DNA from: Novosphingobium endophyticum | GTDB taxonomy: Bacteria > Pseudomonadota > Alphaproteobacteria > Sphingomonadales > Sphingomonadaceae | NCBI RefSeq assembly: GCF_014640675.1 | Contig: NZ_BMHK01000012.1 | Span: 63,619 to 127,618, forward strand | Reading direction: 5' to 3' | Length of the DNA stretch: 64,000 nt | In this document: positions 20,598 through 28,832 of the stretch, piece after piece | How the letters are laid out: each line of letters begins with the position of its first letter | How positions within the stretch are numbered: the stretch's first letter is position 1 | Made by a program: the position numbers and the translations under genes | Notes under the pieces: model-generated | Told to the model about the DNA's origin: nothing | The model's database searches: none | The model's input: only the letters and a program-made list of their open reading frames with translations

Positions 20598-21923
20598 TTA
20601 CGCTGTCCGTTCTCGTCGCATGCCGGCGGCGGCGCGGCGGCGGCCGAGGATGGCTCCGGCAAGCGTGGCCAGCCCGGCGGTAAGCAGCAGGACGCTCGTG
20701 GCCTGCGACGATCCCTGCACCACCAGAAGCTGGGCGATGAAGGGTACGAACGCACCGCCGAGAATCCCGCCCAGATTGAAGGCAAGCGACACGCCGGTAT
20801 AGCGTGTGCGAACCGGAAACAGCGTTGCCAGCCAGCTTCCCAGCGGGCCGTTGTTGAAGCCCAGCACCAGCATCGCGGTGCAGAGCGTCACGCCCGCCAC
20901 CATCAAGGAGCCCGAACGCAGGCCGGTTTCGAAGAACAGGCCGAGCACAATCGTCGCTGCCGCACCGCCGGCCAGCACGAAACGCGGGCCGATGCGATCG
21001 GCGAACACCCCGGCGAGCAGGATGCCCAGGACGTAGAAGCAGTTGGCGATCAACTGCACGGTCAGGAATTCCTCGCGTCCATAGCCCATCTGATCGACCG
21101 CGAATGCCAGCGCGAAGGAGGTCGCCAGATAGAACACCGCAAAAGTCGAGACCACGCCGGCGGCTCCGGCGAGAACCTGGAGGCCGTGGCGCCCGACGAT
21201 CTCGAAAAACGGCACGCGTACGACGTCTTGCTTGTCGAGCGCGGTCTGGAACTGCGGCGTTTCCTCGATCTTCAGGCGGATCCAGAGGCCGAGTATGACG
21301 AGGACCGCGCTGGCGAGAAAGGGAATGCGCCAGCCCCAGCTCATGAACTGGGCATCGTCGAGCAGGAAACCGAGCAGCAGGAAAACGCCGGTCGCCGCGA
21401 AGAAGCCGATCGGGGAGCCGAGTTGCATGATCGCGACGAAGCGTCCTTCCCACCCGGCGGGCGCGTGCTCTGCCGTGAGCAGCGCGGCGCCGCCCCATTC
21501 GCCGCCGAGGCCGAAGCCTTGCCCGAAGCGCATCAGGCACAGCAGGGCGGGTGCGATCCAGCCCGCCATCGCATAAGTGGGCAGCAGCGCGATGGCGAAG
21601 GTCGAAAGGCCCATCATCAACAGCGAGACGACCAGCGTGGATTTGCGTCCCACCCGGTCGCCGAAGTGGCCGAAGGCAATGGCGCCGATTGGCCGCGCGA
21701 AGAAGGCGAGGCCAAAGCTGGCGAAGGCAAGCAGCGTCTGCGCCGCGGGGGAGGAGGCAGGGAAGAACAGCGGTCCGAACACCAGGGCCGCTGCCGTTCC
21801 GTAGATGAAGAAGTCGTAGAACTCGACCGCCGTACCCATCAACGCGGCCACGAGCACCCGCCGCTTTGCCCACATCGGGCCTGGGCCGGTTTCCTCGAGC
21901 GCGAGAGCGGGGCTGTCGGTCAC
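20598..21923 (-). CDS. MFS transporter, metabolite:H+ symporter (MHS) family
   Basis: About 441 aa with 12 membrane helices. The family signature GHFGDRVGRKSTL follows helix 2, with a second copy (GVFADRIGPRFVL) in the C-half, and helix 1 has EFYDFFIYGTAAALVFGPLFFP-type sequence. MHS members carry organic acids, shikimate, betaine or dicarboxylates. A GTG at 21923, 4 nt after the lactonase stop, is the likely start; an ATG at 21875 would also work. It is the last gene of the MaoC - CoA-transferase operon and probably imports the pathway substrate. Confidence 0.88.
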   Translation of the reverse strand: MTDSPALALEETGPGPMWAKRRVLVAALMGTAVEFYDFFIYGTAAALVFGPLFFPASSPAAQTLLAFASFGLAFFARPIGAIAFGHFGDRVGRKSTLVVSLLMMGLSTFAIALLPTYAMAGWIAPALLCLMRFGQGFGLGGEWGGAALLTAEHAPAGWEGRFVAIMQLGSPIGFFAATGVFLLLGFLLDDAQFMSWGWRIPFLASAVLVILGLWIRLKIEETPQFQTALDKQDVVRVPFFEIVGRHGLQVLAGAAGVVSTFAVFYLATSFALAFAVDQMGYGREEFLTVQLIANCFYVLGILLAGVFADRIGPRFVLAGGAAATIVLGLFFETGLRSGSLMVAGVTLCTAMLVLGFNNGPLGSWLATLFPVRTRYTGVSLAFNLGGILGGAFVPFIAQLLVVQGSSQATSVLLLTAGLATLAGAILGRRRAAAGMRRERTA

Positions 21924-21927
21924 GATG

Positions 21928-22878
21928 TCAGATCCGCTGGTGCAGCAGCGGCAAGCCGGGCCGCGGCCAGTCCACGGCGACGAGCAGGCCGCTGCCGGAT
22001 ACGGTGACATAGGCGGTCTTCATGTCCGGCCCGCCAAAACAGATGTTGGTGCAGTAGGGCTCCGGGCCTTCCCAGTATTCGAGCTTTTCGCCTTCCGGGG
22101 AAAAGACGGTGATGCCGCCCGTGACCAGCGTTGCCACGCAGATGTTGCCATTTTCCTCCAGCGCCATGGAATCGAAGCGCTGGTATCCCGTGGCCTGTCC
22201 CACCAGTCTGCCGCCGTTCGGGGACGGCCAGGCCACTTTGCCGAGTTCGCCGCGCCCGGTGATCGGCCAGTGCCACAGCCGCCCGGTCTCGGTCTCCGAA
22301 ACGTAGAGTGTCTTCTCGTCAGGCGAGAGGCCGCAGCCGTTCGGCGTGAGCATCGGGAAGGCGGCCTGCCTGATCCACGATCCGTCCGCCGCCGCGTGAT
22401 AGACCGCGCCGCAGTCCATTACCCGGCCATAGGTCTTGCCGTGATCGGTGAACCACATGTCGCCATCGGCATCGAAGACGATGTCGTTGGGGCCCATGAT
22501 CGGATTGCCGTCGCATTGCGTGTAGAGCGTGGTGACTTCGCCGGTGTCGAGATCGACGCGCTGGATCGAACCGCCGGTGTAGTCCACGGCGCGGCCGTGC
22601 GGGCGGCGAAAGTCCTTCACCCCGAAGATGTCCTCGCTGAGCCAGTTGAAGCCGCCGTTGTTGCAGACGTAGCACGCGCCGTCCGGGCCGATTGCCGCGC
22701 CATTGGGTCCGCCGCCCAGGTCGGCGACGACTTCGCGGGCGCCGTCCGGCTGTACGCGGATCAACCGCCCGCCCTTGATCTCCACCACCAGCACCGATCC
22801 ATCGGCCATGGCGATAGGGCCCTCGGGAAATTCCAGCCCGTCGGTGACGACCCGGTATTCCAGCTTGCGTGTCTGCAT
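21928..22878 (-). CDS. SMP-30/gluconolactonase-family hydrolase
   Basis: The 316-aa beta-propeller protein has the divalent-metal residues of the family: Glu in LEFPEGPIAM, Asn in GPNDIVFDADGDMWFTD, and Asp in LSPDEKTLYVSE. Known members hydrolyse sugar-acid or other lactones. It lies 20 nt after a dehydrogenase and 4 nt before a transporter in the same operon. A lactone ring opening in the pathway is therefore plausible but not shown. Confidence 0.88.
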   Translation of the reverse strand: MQTRKLEYRVVTDGLEFPEGPIAMADGSVLVVEIKGGRLIRVQPDGAREVVADLGGGPNGAAIGPDGACYVCNNGGFNWLSEDIFGVKDFRRPHGRAVDYTGGSIQRVDLDTGEVTTLYTQCDGNPIMGPNDIVFDADGDMWFTDHGKTYGRVMDCGAVYHAAADGSWIRQAAFPMLTPNGCGLSPDEKTLYVSETETGRLWHWPITGRGELGKVAWPSPNGGRLVGQATGYQRFDSMALEENGNICVATLVTGGITVFSPEGEKLEYWEGPEPYCTNICFGGPDMKTAYVTVSGSGLLVAVDWPRPGLPLLHQRI

Positions 22879-22898
22879 CGACCCTCTCCCGATTGCAG

Positions 22899-23777
22899 CT
22901 ATTTGCGGTCGACCACTTCGATGATGGCCGGAAAGTATTTCTCACCGATCCCCGCATCGATTGCTGCCTGGTAGTACTCGGCTGCGAGGCGCGGCAGGCG
23001 CGGCTCCACGCCCATCTGCTCGGCCAGTTCGATCGTATAGCCCAGATCCTTGAGCACGTAAGGGGAGGGGAACGCTTTCTCCGGAAACTGGCGCGGCGCC
23101 ATCGCCTTCTTCGCGTGTGTCTGCAACGCGAAGGAATTGCCCGATCCCAGGCCCACGGCCTCGATCAGCTTCTCGGGCGTCACACCCGCGCGCTCTGCGA
23201 CGACCATCATCTCCGCGATCGCGGCCACCTGTTCGAACAGCAGGGTGTTGTTGATGAGCTTGACCACCTGTCCGCAGCCGACATCGCCGCAATGGGTGAC
23301 ATCCGAGCCCATGTAGCGCAGCAGCGGTTCGATTCGCGCGAAGAGCGCATCGGGCGCGCCGACCATGATCGAGAGCGTTCCGTCGATCGCCGCCTGCCGG
23401 GTGCGCGCGACCGGGGCATCCGCAAAGGCCATGGCGTGCTTCGCGAGCATCGCGGCGACGTCGCGGGCATCGGCAACGCTGGTGGTCGACAGATCGATCA
23501 CGACCGTGCCGGGCGACGCATGCGCGGCAATCGTCTCGCAGACCGCCCTGACCTGCTTGCCGCCGGGCAACGAGAGGAAGATGACTCTGGCATTGCCGGC
23601 CACGTCCTCGACCGAGGTAGCCGCGACCGCGCCGCCCGCCACCTGCGCGGCAAGCGCATCCGGGTTCATGTCAAAGGCATGGAGCGGGGCGCCGTGCTTC
23701 CTGACAGCATTGGCGCACATTCCGCTGCCCATGACGCCGAGCCCGATGAAACCGAGCGCTGGTGCATTCTCATTCAT
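22899..23777 (-). CDS. 3-hydroxyisobutyrate-dehydrogenase-family oxidoreductase
   Basis: The 292-aa protein has an N-terminal Rossmann motif (GFIGLGVMGSGM) and the catalytic Lys region GCGQVVKLINN. The substrate loop reads DAPVARTRQAA where classical enzymes have DAPVSGG, marking a different subfamily from the mmsB-type gene at 63012. It probably oxidises or reduces a beta-hydroxyacid with NAD(P). It is the fourth gene of the MaoC operon. Confidence 0.88.
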   Translation of the reverse strand: MNENAPALGFIGLGVMGSGMCANAVRKHGAPLHAFDMNPDALAAQVAGGAVAATSVEDVAGNARVIFLSLPGGKQVRAVCETIAAHASPGTVVIDLSTTSVADARDVAAMLAKHAMAFADAPVARTRQAAIDGTLSIMVGAPDALFARIEPLLRYMGSDVTHCGDVGCGQVVKLINNTLLFEQVAAIAEMMVVAERAGVTPEKLIEAVGLGSGNSFALQTHAKKAMAPRQFPEKAFPSPYVLKDLGYTIELAEQMGVEPRLPRLAAEYYQAAIDAGIGEKYFPAIIEVVDRK

Positions 23778-23805
23778 GGCGTTGGCTTTTCCCTGGCCTG
23801 CTGGT

Positions 23806-24999
23806 TCAATATATGACTTCGGCGTCTTCCAGACGCTTGCGCTCCGCCTCGCTCATGCCGAGCAGTTCGCCATAGACGAAATCTTCGTGCTCTCCGAGCT
23901 TGGGTGTGCCGCTGTGAATGCCGATCTCCGGCCCCTTCGACAGGCGCATCGGCACACCCACGGCAGCGCGCGGCGTGCCGTCCGGTTCGGCGACCTCGAT
24001 GATCGCGCCGCGTTCCTTGAGGTGCGGATCGGCTGCCAGCTCCGGCGTGGTCCATGAGGCATGGGCGCCTATCCCGGCAGACTGAAGCGCCGCCGCCGCC
24101 TCGTTCGCTTCCTGGGTTCGCGTCCAGTCAGAAACGATCGCGTCCAACGCTTCGGTGTTGGCCCGGCGCGAAGCGGCATCGGTAAACCGGGCGTCGCCGT
24201 TCAGTTCAGGCTTTCCCATCAGCCTGGCAAGCGTCGCCCATTCGGCGTCGCTGCCGACCGCGAGCGCCAGCCAGCGGTCTTCGCCCCTCGCGGGATAGAC
24301 GCCGTGCGGCGCCATGGATGCGTGGGCGTTGCCCATACGGCGCGGCGAGCCTCCCGCCGCTGCAAGCAACAGCATGTCCCCTACCAGCGAGGCGGCAACC
24401 TCGCGCGCGGCGACGTCGACGTGGCTGCCTTGTCCGGATGCGCGGCGGTGATGCAGCGCAGCCATCACGGCGGCTGCGGCGTTCATGCCGACGGTGTGAT
24501 CCATGACATGACGGATCTCGACGGGAGGACCGTCTTCATATCCAGTCAGCTCGCCGAGCCCGCCCCAGGCGCCGAACAGCGGGGCATAGCCGGCGAAGTG
24601 CGAATCCGGGCCGCTCTGTCCCGACGAGGAAACGGACAGCATGACGATATCGTCTTTCACCGCCTTCAGCGCCCCGTAGCTCAGACCGAGCCTGTCCATC
24701 ACACCGGGCCTGAAACTCTCGGCGGCAATATCGCTGACACCGACAATGCGCTTCGCAAGGGCTATCCCCTCCGCCTTCTTGAGGTTTATGCGCACCGACA
24801 ACTTGGTCGAGGCGACCTGATCGAACGTCGCAGGGCCCATGCGGCCATAGACCGGGTGCGGCTTGCGGAAGGCGTCGGGCCGCATGGCGCTCTCGATCTT
24901 GATGACCTCGGCGCCAAGCTGAGAGAGCAGGTGCGTGCAGAACGGGCCGGCATTGTGCACGGTGAAATCGGCAATGCGGATGCCGGAAAGCGGTTTCAT
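23806..24999 (-). CDS. Family III (CaiB/BaiF) CoA-transferase, catalytic-type subunit
   Basis: The 397-aa protein has the family N-terminus (IRIADFTVHNAGPFCTHLLS, GAEVIKIE). The catalytic Asp lies in RHVMDHTVGMN, which aligns with the GDSNTG motif of formyl-CoA transferase. Family III enzymes move CoA between acids through aspartyl-CoA and anhydride intermediates. It is 4 nt downstream of a second CaiB-like gene that lacks this Asp, which suggests one heteromeric enzyme. The substrate is unknown. Confidence 0.9.
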   Translation of the reverse strand: MKPLSGIRIADFTVHNAGPFCTHLLSQLGAEVIKIESAMRPDAFRKPHPVYGRMGPATFDQVASTKLSVRINLKKAEGIALAKRIVGVSDIAAESFRPGVMDRLGLSYGALKAVKDDIVMLSVSSSGQSGPDSHFAGYAPLFGAWGGLGELTGYEDGPPVEIRHVMDHTVGMNAAAAVMAALHHRRASGQGSHVDVAAREVAASLVGDMLLLAAAGGSPRRMGNAHASMAPHGVYPARGEDRWLALAVGSDAEWATLARLMGKPELNGDARFTDAASRRANTEALDAIVSDWTRTQEANEAAAALQSAGIGAHASWTTPELAADPHLKERGAIIEVAEPDGTPRAAVGVPMRLSKGPEIGIHSGTPKLGEHEDFVYGELLGMSEAERKRLEDAEVIY

Positions 25000-25003
25000 T
25001 GGC

Positions 25004-26176
25004 TCAACCCTCCGCCGCGGCGGTTTCCTGCGCTGCGTTCAGCGCCGGTGGTCCGCCACGCAGCGTCAGCGGTGCCTCGTTAAAGTGGAATGGCGAGACA
25101 AGCGCATCGACCAGGCCGACACCGTCGACATTGATAGGCTGGAACAGGCCGCGATGGCGCTCCTGCGGGTCGCGCAGGATCTCGGCAGGCGTCTTGTAGC
25201 GGGCCAGCGGTACGCCCAGCTTCTGGCCGGCATCGACGATGTCGTCGACCTTTCGGGCCGAGGCCCACTCGCGGATGTGCCGGTTGATCTCCGGGCCACG
25301 CCGACTGCGTTCGAGGCTGTCGGCAAGGGCAGGATCGAGCGCCCAGTCGGGTCTCCCGAGCAGTTCGACAAGGCCATCCCACTGGCGCTGTTCGAGGGTC
25401 AGCATCTCAAGGTATCCGTCGGCGCAGGGGATCACGCCGCCATAGCGGAAGCTGCGCTCGACGCGATGCTCGATCGATCCGTCGCCGAGGCGCTGGATCG
25501 CGAAGGCGCCGACGGCGAGGTTGGCGTCCTGGCAGGAGATGTCCACGTATTGCCCGCCGCATTCGGGCCGCGCCCAGAGCGCCGACAAGGCACCCAGCGC
25601 AGCGGCGATCCCGCCCTGCATCTCGCCGAAGTGGCCTCCGATCTTGAGCGGCGCGCGGTCCGGAAACATCTCGACGGCAAGGCCATTGGGCAGCAGGTTA
25701 CCTTCGCCGCCCGCATGCTGGACCACCACGTCCTCGCCTTTCCAGCTAGCCTTGGGCCCATGGGCGCCGAAAGGCAGCACCGAGACGTGGACGAGGTTCG
25801 GGAATCGTTCGGTCAGGCTCGCCTTGTCGATGCCCAGCCTTTCCCTCGCGGAAATCGGCGTGTCGTCGATGAACACGTCGGCGCCGTTCAGGCAGCCGGC
25901 GAGCCGGGCTTGTCCTTCGGGCGCGGCGAGGTCGATCACGGCGCTCTCCATCCCGGCAGCAAGATAGGTAAAGAGGGCGCTTTCCTCGCTCTCCTCACCC
26001 TTTGCGCCGGGCAGGAAGGGAGGCTGCCGCCGTAACGCCGTGCCGCCCGCCGGCTCGATGAGCAGGACCTGTCCGCCCATCGTCCCCAGCATTCGCGCGG
26101 CGTAGGCCGCCGCCACGCCCGATGCGTGGACGACGACCTTCAGTCCGGTCAGCGGCACGTCAGCCTCCCGTGTCAT
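25004..26176 (-). CDS. Family III CoA-transferase, partner subunit lacking the catalytic Asp
   Basis: The 390-aa protein shares the CaiB/BaiF fold (GLKVVVHASGVAAAYAARML, GGQVLLIEP). At the catalytic position it reads HFGEMQGG, with Glu instead of Asp. Residues around it are otherwise family-like (GQYVDISCQDANLAV). It begins 11 nt after the MaoC-like gene and is followed 4 nt later by an Asp-containing paralogue. It may be the structural or binding half of a heteromeric transferase, as in two-subunit enzymes such as BbsEF, or have its own unusual activity. Confidence 0.87.
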   Translation of the reverse strand: MTREADVPLTGLKVVVHASGVAAAYAARMLGTMGGQVLLIEPAGGTALRRQPPFLPGAKGEESEESALFTYLAAGMESAVIDLAAPEGQARLAGCLNGADVFIDDTPISARERLGIDKASLTERFPNLVHVSVLPFGAHGPKASWKGEDVVVQHAGGEGNLLPNGLAVEMFPDRAPLKIGGHFGEMQGGIAAALGALSALWARPECGGQYVDISCQDANLAVGAFAIQRLGDGSIEHRVERSFRYGGVIPCADGYLEMLTLEQRQWDGLVELLGRPDWALDPALADSLERSRRGPEINRHIREWASARKVDDIVDAGQKLGVPLARYKTPAEILRDPQERHRGLFQPINVDGVGLVDALVSPFHFNEAPLTLRGGPPALNAAQETAAAEG

Positions 26177-26187
26177 CGCCGCTGTCC

Positions 26188-27396
26188 TCAGCGCACGACC
26201 GGCAGTTCGAGGTCGCAGTCACGACCGTCGAAGAACACCTTGTGCTCGGGGTTCAGCGAGGGCAGCAGCACCGTGGCAAGGCCCGGCGTGGTCAGTTCGC
26301 CGCGCTGGTTCTCGCCGCGGATCTCGATGTCGACGAGGGCATGGCCGTCCTTGACGTACTTGCGCGTGACCTTGCCGCGCGCCCAGGTGCAGTCGCCCAT
26401 GATGTTGAAGCCGCGCATCTGGGTGCGAACGCGCTTGAGGAACGCGGCATCGCCCATCCAGTTGGTGACGAGGCTGGCCATCCACGACGAGCGCTGCGGG
26501 CCGTAGTCATAGACGCCGGGGACGCCCACTTCCTTGGCGGTCGATTCGCGGTGGTGGCCGATGCCGGTGTATTCGATGCCGCCGCCCGCTTCAGGGTTGC
26601 GGAAGAAGTGGCCGGGGTGCTTGACCGCGTTCTTGAAGATCACGCCGTGGGTGTGGCCGCGTCCCGAACCGACGAGGAAGCCCATCGTGTCCATGAGGCT
26701 CAGCGGACCGCGCACGATCTCGGGCAGTTCCTCGCCTTCCTGCACTTCATCCCAGTAGCGCACGTTGCCGCTGCGCATGTTCTTTTCCTCGTTGAGGATG
26801 GCATCGTCGATCTTCGCGAAATCCTCGGCCGAGTATTCGTGGGTCTTGATCTCGGAATACTTGCCGGCATCGCGCGCGGCCTTGCGCTCGTGACGGGTGC
26901 AGGTGCCCAGCGCGCGGGCGACAAGGTCGCCGTTCTGGTTGGCATAGCTCGCCTCGACGTACTGGATCACCAGCGTGCCGGAGAACTTCGATTCCTTCAC
27001 GTCGATGCCGACCACGCGCTCGATCGCGGTGATGCGGTCGCCCGGGCGGATGTGGCGGAACAGCTCCCAGTCGTTGCCGGCGTAGAAGCCGTGGACGCCC
27101 GGCAGGCCCCAGCGCGTGCGACCGACCCAGCCGAACGCCATCGGGAAGTTCGGGTGCGCGACGATCGAGCCGTAACGCGACAGGCGGCCGTGCTCTTCAT
27201 CGCGGTACAGGGGGTTGAGATCGCCGATGCCGTTGCACCAGTTGCGCATGGTGTCGGCGGTCGCGTCCTGCAGGTACGGCCCTTCGGGGCGCAGCTGCAT
27301 GCCGATCATGTTTTCGGCGGCCTTGATCGCCTCCGGGGTGATCTTGCCTTCGGCCGGCGCAGCACCGACGTCCTTGTCCTTCGTCTCGACAGTCAT
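26188..27396 (-). CDS. MaoC-like/FAS1-type acyl-CoA dehydratase
   Basis: The 402-aa protein has two hot-dog regions. An N-terminal FAS1-type dehydratase part contains CNGIGDLNPLYRDEEHG, where the usual Asp-x-Asn-Pro-x-His shows Tyr at the His place. The second part has GSGRGHTHG and WMGDAAFLKRVRTQMRGFNI. The family adds or removes water on acyl-CoAs. The ATG at 27396 has AAGGAG 7-8 nt upstream; the frame stays open further but that part lies in the promoter region. It is the first gene of a six-gene operon, and the palindrome at 27462 is 66 nt upstream. Confidence 0.88.
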   Translation of the reverse strand: MTVETKDKDVGAAPAEGKITPEAIKAAENMIGMQLRPEGPYLQDATADTMRNWCNGIGDLNPLYRDEEHGRLSRYGSIVAHPNFPMAFGWVGRTRWGLPGVHGFYAGNDWELFRHIRPGDRITAIERVVGIDVKESKFSGTLVIQYVEASYANQNGDLVARALGTCTRHERKAARDAGKYSEIKTHEYSAEDFAKIDDAILNEEKNMRSGNVRYWDEVQEGEELPEIVRGPLSLMDTMGFLVGSGRGHTHGVIFKNAVKHPGHFFRNPEAGGGIEYTGIGHHRESTAKEVGVPGVYDYGPQRSSWMASLVTNWMGDAAFLKRVRTQMRGFNIMGDCTWARGKVTRKYVKDGHALVDIEIRGENQRGELTTPGLATVLLPSLNPEHKVFFDGRDCDLELPVVR

Positions 27397-27461
27397 TGAT
27401 TGGCTCCTTGTATCGGCGCTCGATCGGGGACGTGCCCTTCGCCGGATTTCGTGTTCGATGG

Positions 27462-27473
27462 ATAATGCATTAT
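27462..27473. promoter_or_regulatory. Candidate GntR operator (ATAATGCATTAT)
   Basis: This perfect 12-bp palindrome lies upstream of the MaoC operon. Eleven of its 12 bases recur at 30077-30088, before the CoA-transferase/GntR operon. FCD-type GntR proteins bind short palindromes of this size. The regulator encoded at 28142-28822 is the natural candidate. Confidence 0.55.
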
Positions 27474-27553
27474 TTTGAGAGAGGCGAAGAGTCCACCCCT
27501 GACCGGTGTGAACCGGCATGCGGTATCGCCTCGGTGATGTCAGGTAAGCGCGG

Positions 27554-28135
27554 TCAGGCCGCCCAGTCGAATTCCGTGCTTGCCACGATTTGCCCGTAAC
27601 GGCCCATGCAGGCGATTGCGTGCATGTGTTCGTCGGGCGTGACGCCGGCGCAGCAGTCCTCAAGGACCACGACTTCGTAGTCGCGGTCGTGGGCTTCGCG
27701 CGCACCGGAATGGACGACGCCGTTGGTGGAGACGCCGCACATGACGATGCGTTCCACCTTGTTGGCGCGCAGGATCGCTTCGAGCGACGTGGCATAGAAG
27801 GGGCTGACGCGGTGCTTCACGATGTCGAAGTCCTGAGGCTGCGGCGCGATCGAGGCGTGGACTTCGGTGCCCCAGGTGCCGAGCTGGAATATCCCGTTCT
27901 TGCGCGCGCCCGAGAAGATTGGGGAGGCCTCGGGGGCCTCGCGATAATCGCTCGAAAAGCCCACGCGCACGTAACCGACCAGCGCGGCGGCGGCGCGCGC
28001 GGCGGAGATGGCGTCGCCGGTGTTTTCCAGCACGCCGCGCTCCCTTACCTGCACGCCGTAGGTCTGGGCGTTGAAGCCGTCCTCGGCGACGAGGTCGTTC
28101 ATCATGTCCATGACGAGGAAGAGAGTCTTCTTCAT
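27554..28135 (-). CDS. Isochorismatase-fold (cysteine-hydrolase family) protein without the usual Cys
   Basis: The 193-aa protein has the fold's Asp (D10 in LVMDMMNDL) and Lys (K107 in DIVKHRVSPFY). The GVxTxxCV motif reads GVSTNGVV, so the usual nucleophile position is Val140; C133 lies seven residues earlier. Typical members hydrolyse amides such as nicotinamide or ureidoacrylate. The change argues for another reaction or a subfamily with a different nucleophile. It starts 6 nt after the GntR gene in the same operon. Confidence 0.85.
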   Translation of the reverse strand: MKKTLFLVMDMMNDLVAEDGFNAQTYGVQVRERGVLENTGDAISAARAAAALVGYVRVGFSSDYREAPEASPIFSGARKNGIFQLGTWGTEVHASIAPQPQDFDIVKHRVSPFYATSLEAILRANKVERIVMCGVSTNGVVHSGAREAHDRDYEVVVLEDCCAGVTPDEHMHAIACMGRYGQIVASTEFDWAA

Positions 28136-28141
28136 GGCGGG

Positions 28142-28822
28142 TCAGTTCTCCCTGGGGGTGGGCCCGCCGCGCGCGGATGCCGCATCCAGCGCGACGGAGC
28201 GGCGCAGTTCGTCGTATCCCGCTTCGATATGCCGGCGGGTGGCGAGCATGGCGGCCGCGCTGTCGCCCGCAATCAGGGCAGCCAGCATCTCGTCGTGCTC
28301 GTCGGCGGCGCGGCTGACGCGGCCCGAGAGGCGGTTGATGAGGTCGAAGGGATAGCGCGCCCAGAGGATCTGCACGAAATGCAGGGTCTGCGGCATCGCG
28401 GCAATCTCGAACAGGCGGTGGTGAAAGCGGTAGTTCGCCGCGCGCGTCGCCTCGTTGTCGCCCGCGTCGAACGCGCCGGCGAACTCGCCGGCCAGCACTT
28501 TCAGTTCGGCGATGTCCTCTCCGGTCACCCGCTCGACCGCGCCCTTGACGAGCTGGGTTTCGAGCAGGATGCGCAGCGATTGCACTTCGCTCGATGCCTC
28601 GATGTCGAACGGGGCGACGGTGGCGCCGCGATAGCTGTCGCCCAGCACATAGCCTTCCGCGGCGAGCAGCTTCAGCGCCTCGCGCACCGGCGTGATGCTG
28701 GTGTTGAGCATTGTCGCGATTTCCTGCTGCTTGAGCCGGGCGCCGCGCGGATAACGGCCGGAAATGATGCCTTCGCGCAGGAAATCGGCGACTTGCTCTT
28801 CTTTCGTGCGAAACTGCATCAT
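28142..28822 (-). CDS. GntR/FCD-family transcriptional regulator
   Basis: The 226-aa protein has an N-terminal winged helix-turn-helix (RLKQQEIATMLNTSITPVREALKLL in two pieces, about residues 28-53) and a helical FCD effector domain with metal-site-like histidines (NYRFHHRLFE). FCD regulators usually sense organic acids. It lies between a CoA-transferase and the isochorismatase-fold gene, with 10- and 6-nt gaps. It probably controls both nearby promoters through the shared TGCATTAT-type sites, including its own. Confidence 0.92.
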   Translation of the reverse strand: MMQFRTKEEQVADFLREGIISGRYPRGARLKQQEIATMLNTSITPVREALKLLAAEGYVLGDSYRGATVAPFDIEASSEVQSLRILLETQLVKGAVERVTGEDIAELKVLAGEFAGAFDAGDNEATRAANYRFHHRLFEIAAMPQTLHFVQILWARYPFDLINRLSGRVSRAADEHDEMLAALIAGDSAAAMLATRRHIEAGYDELRRSVALDAASARGGPTPREN

Positions 28823-28832
28823 CGGTTCGTCA

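Noticed and set aside
27397..27795. N-terminal extension of the MaoC-like protein
   Set aside because: It crosses the operator palindrome and the isochorismatase-fold gene; the ATG at 27396 has a good ribosome site.
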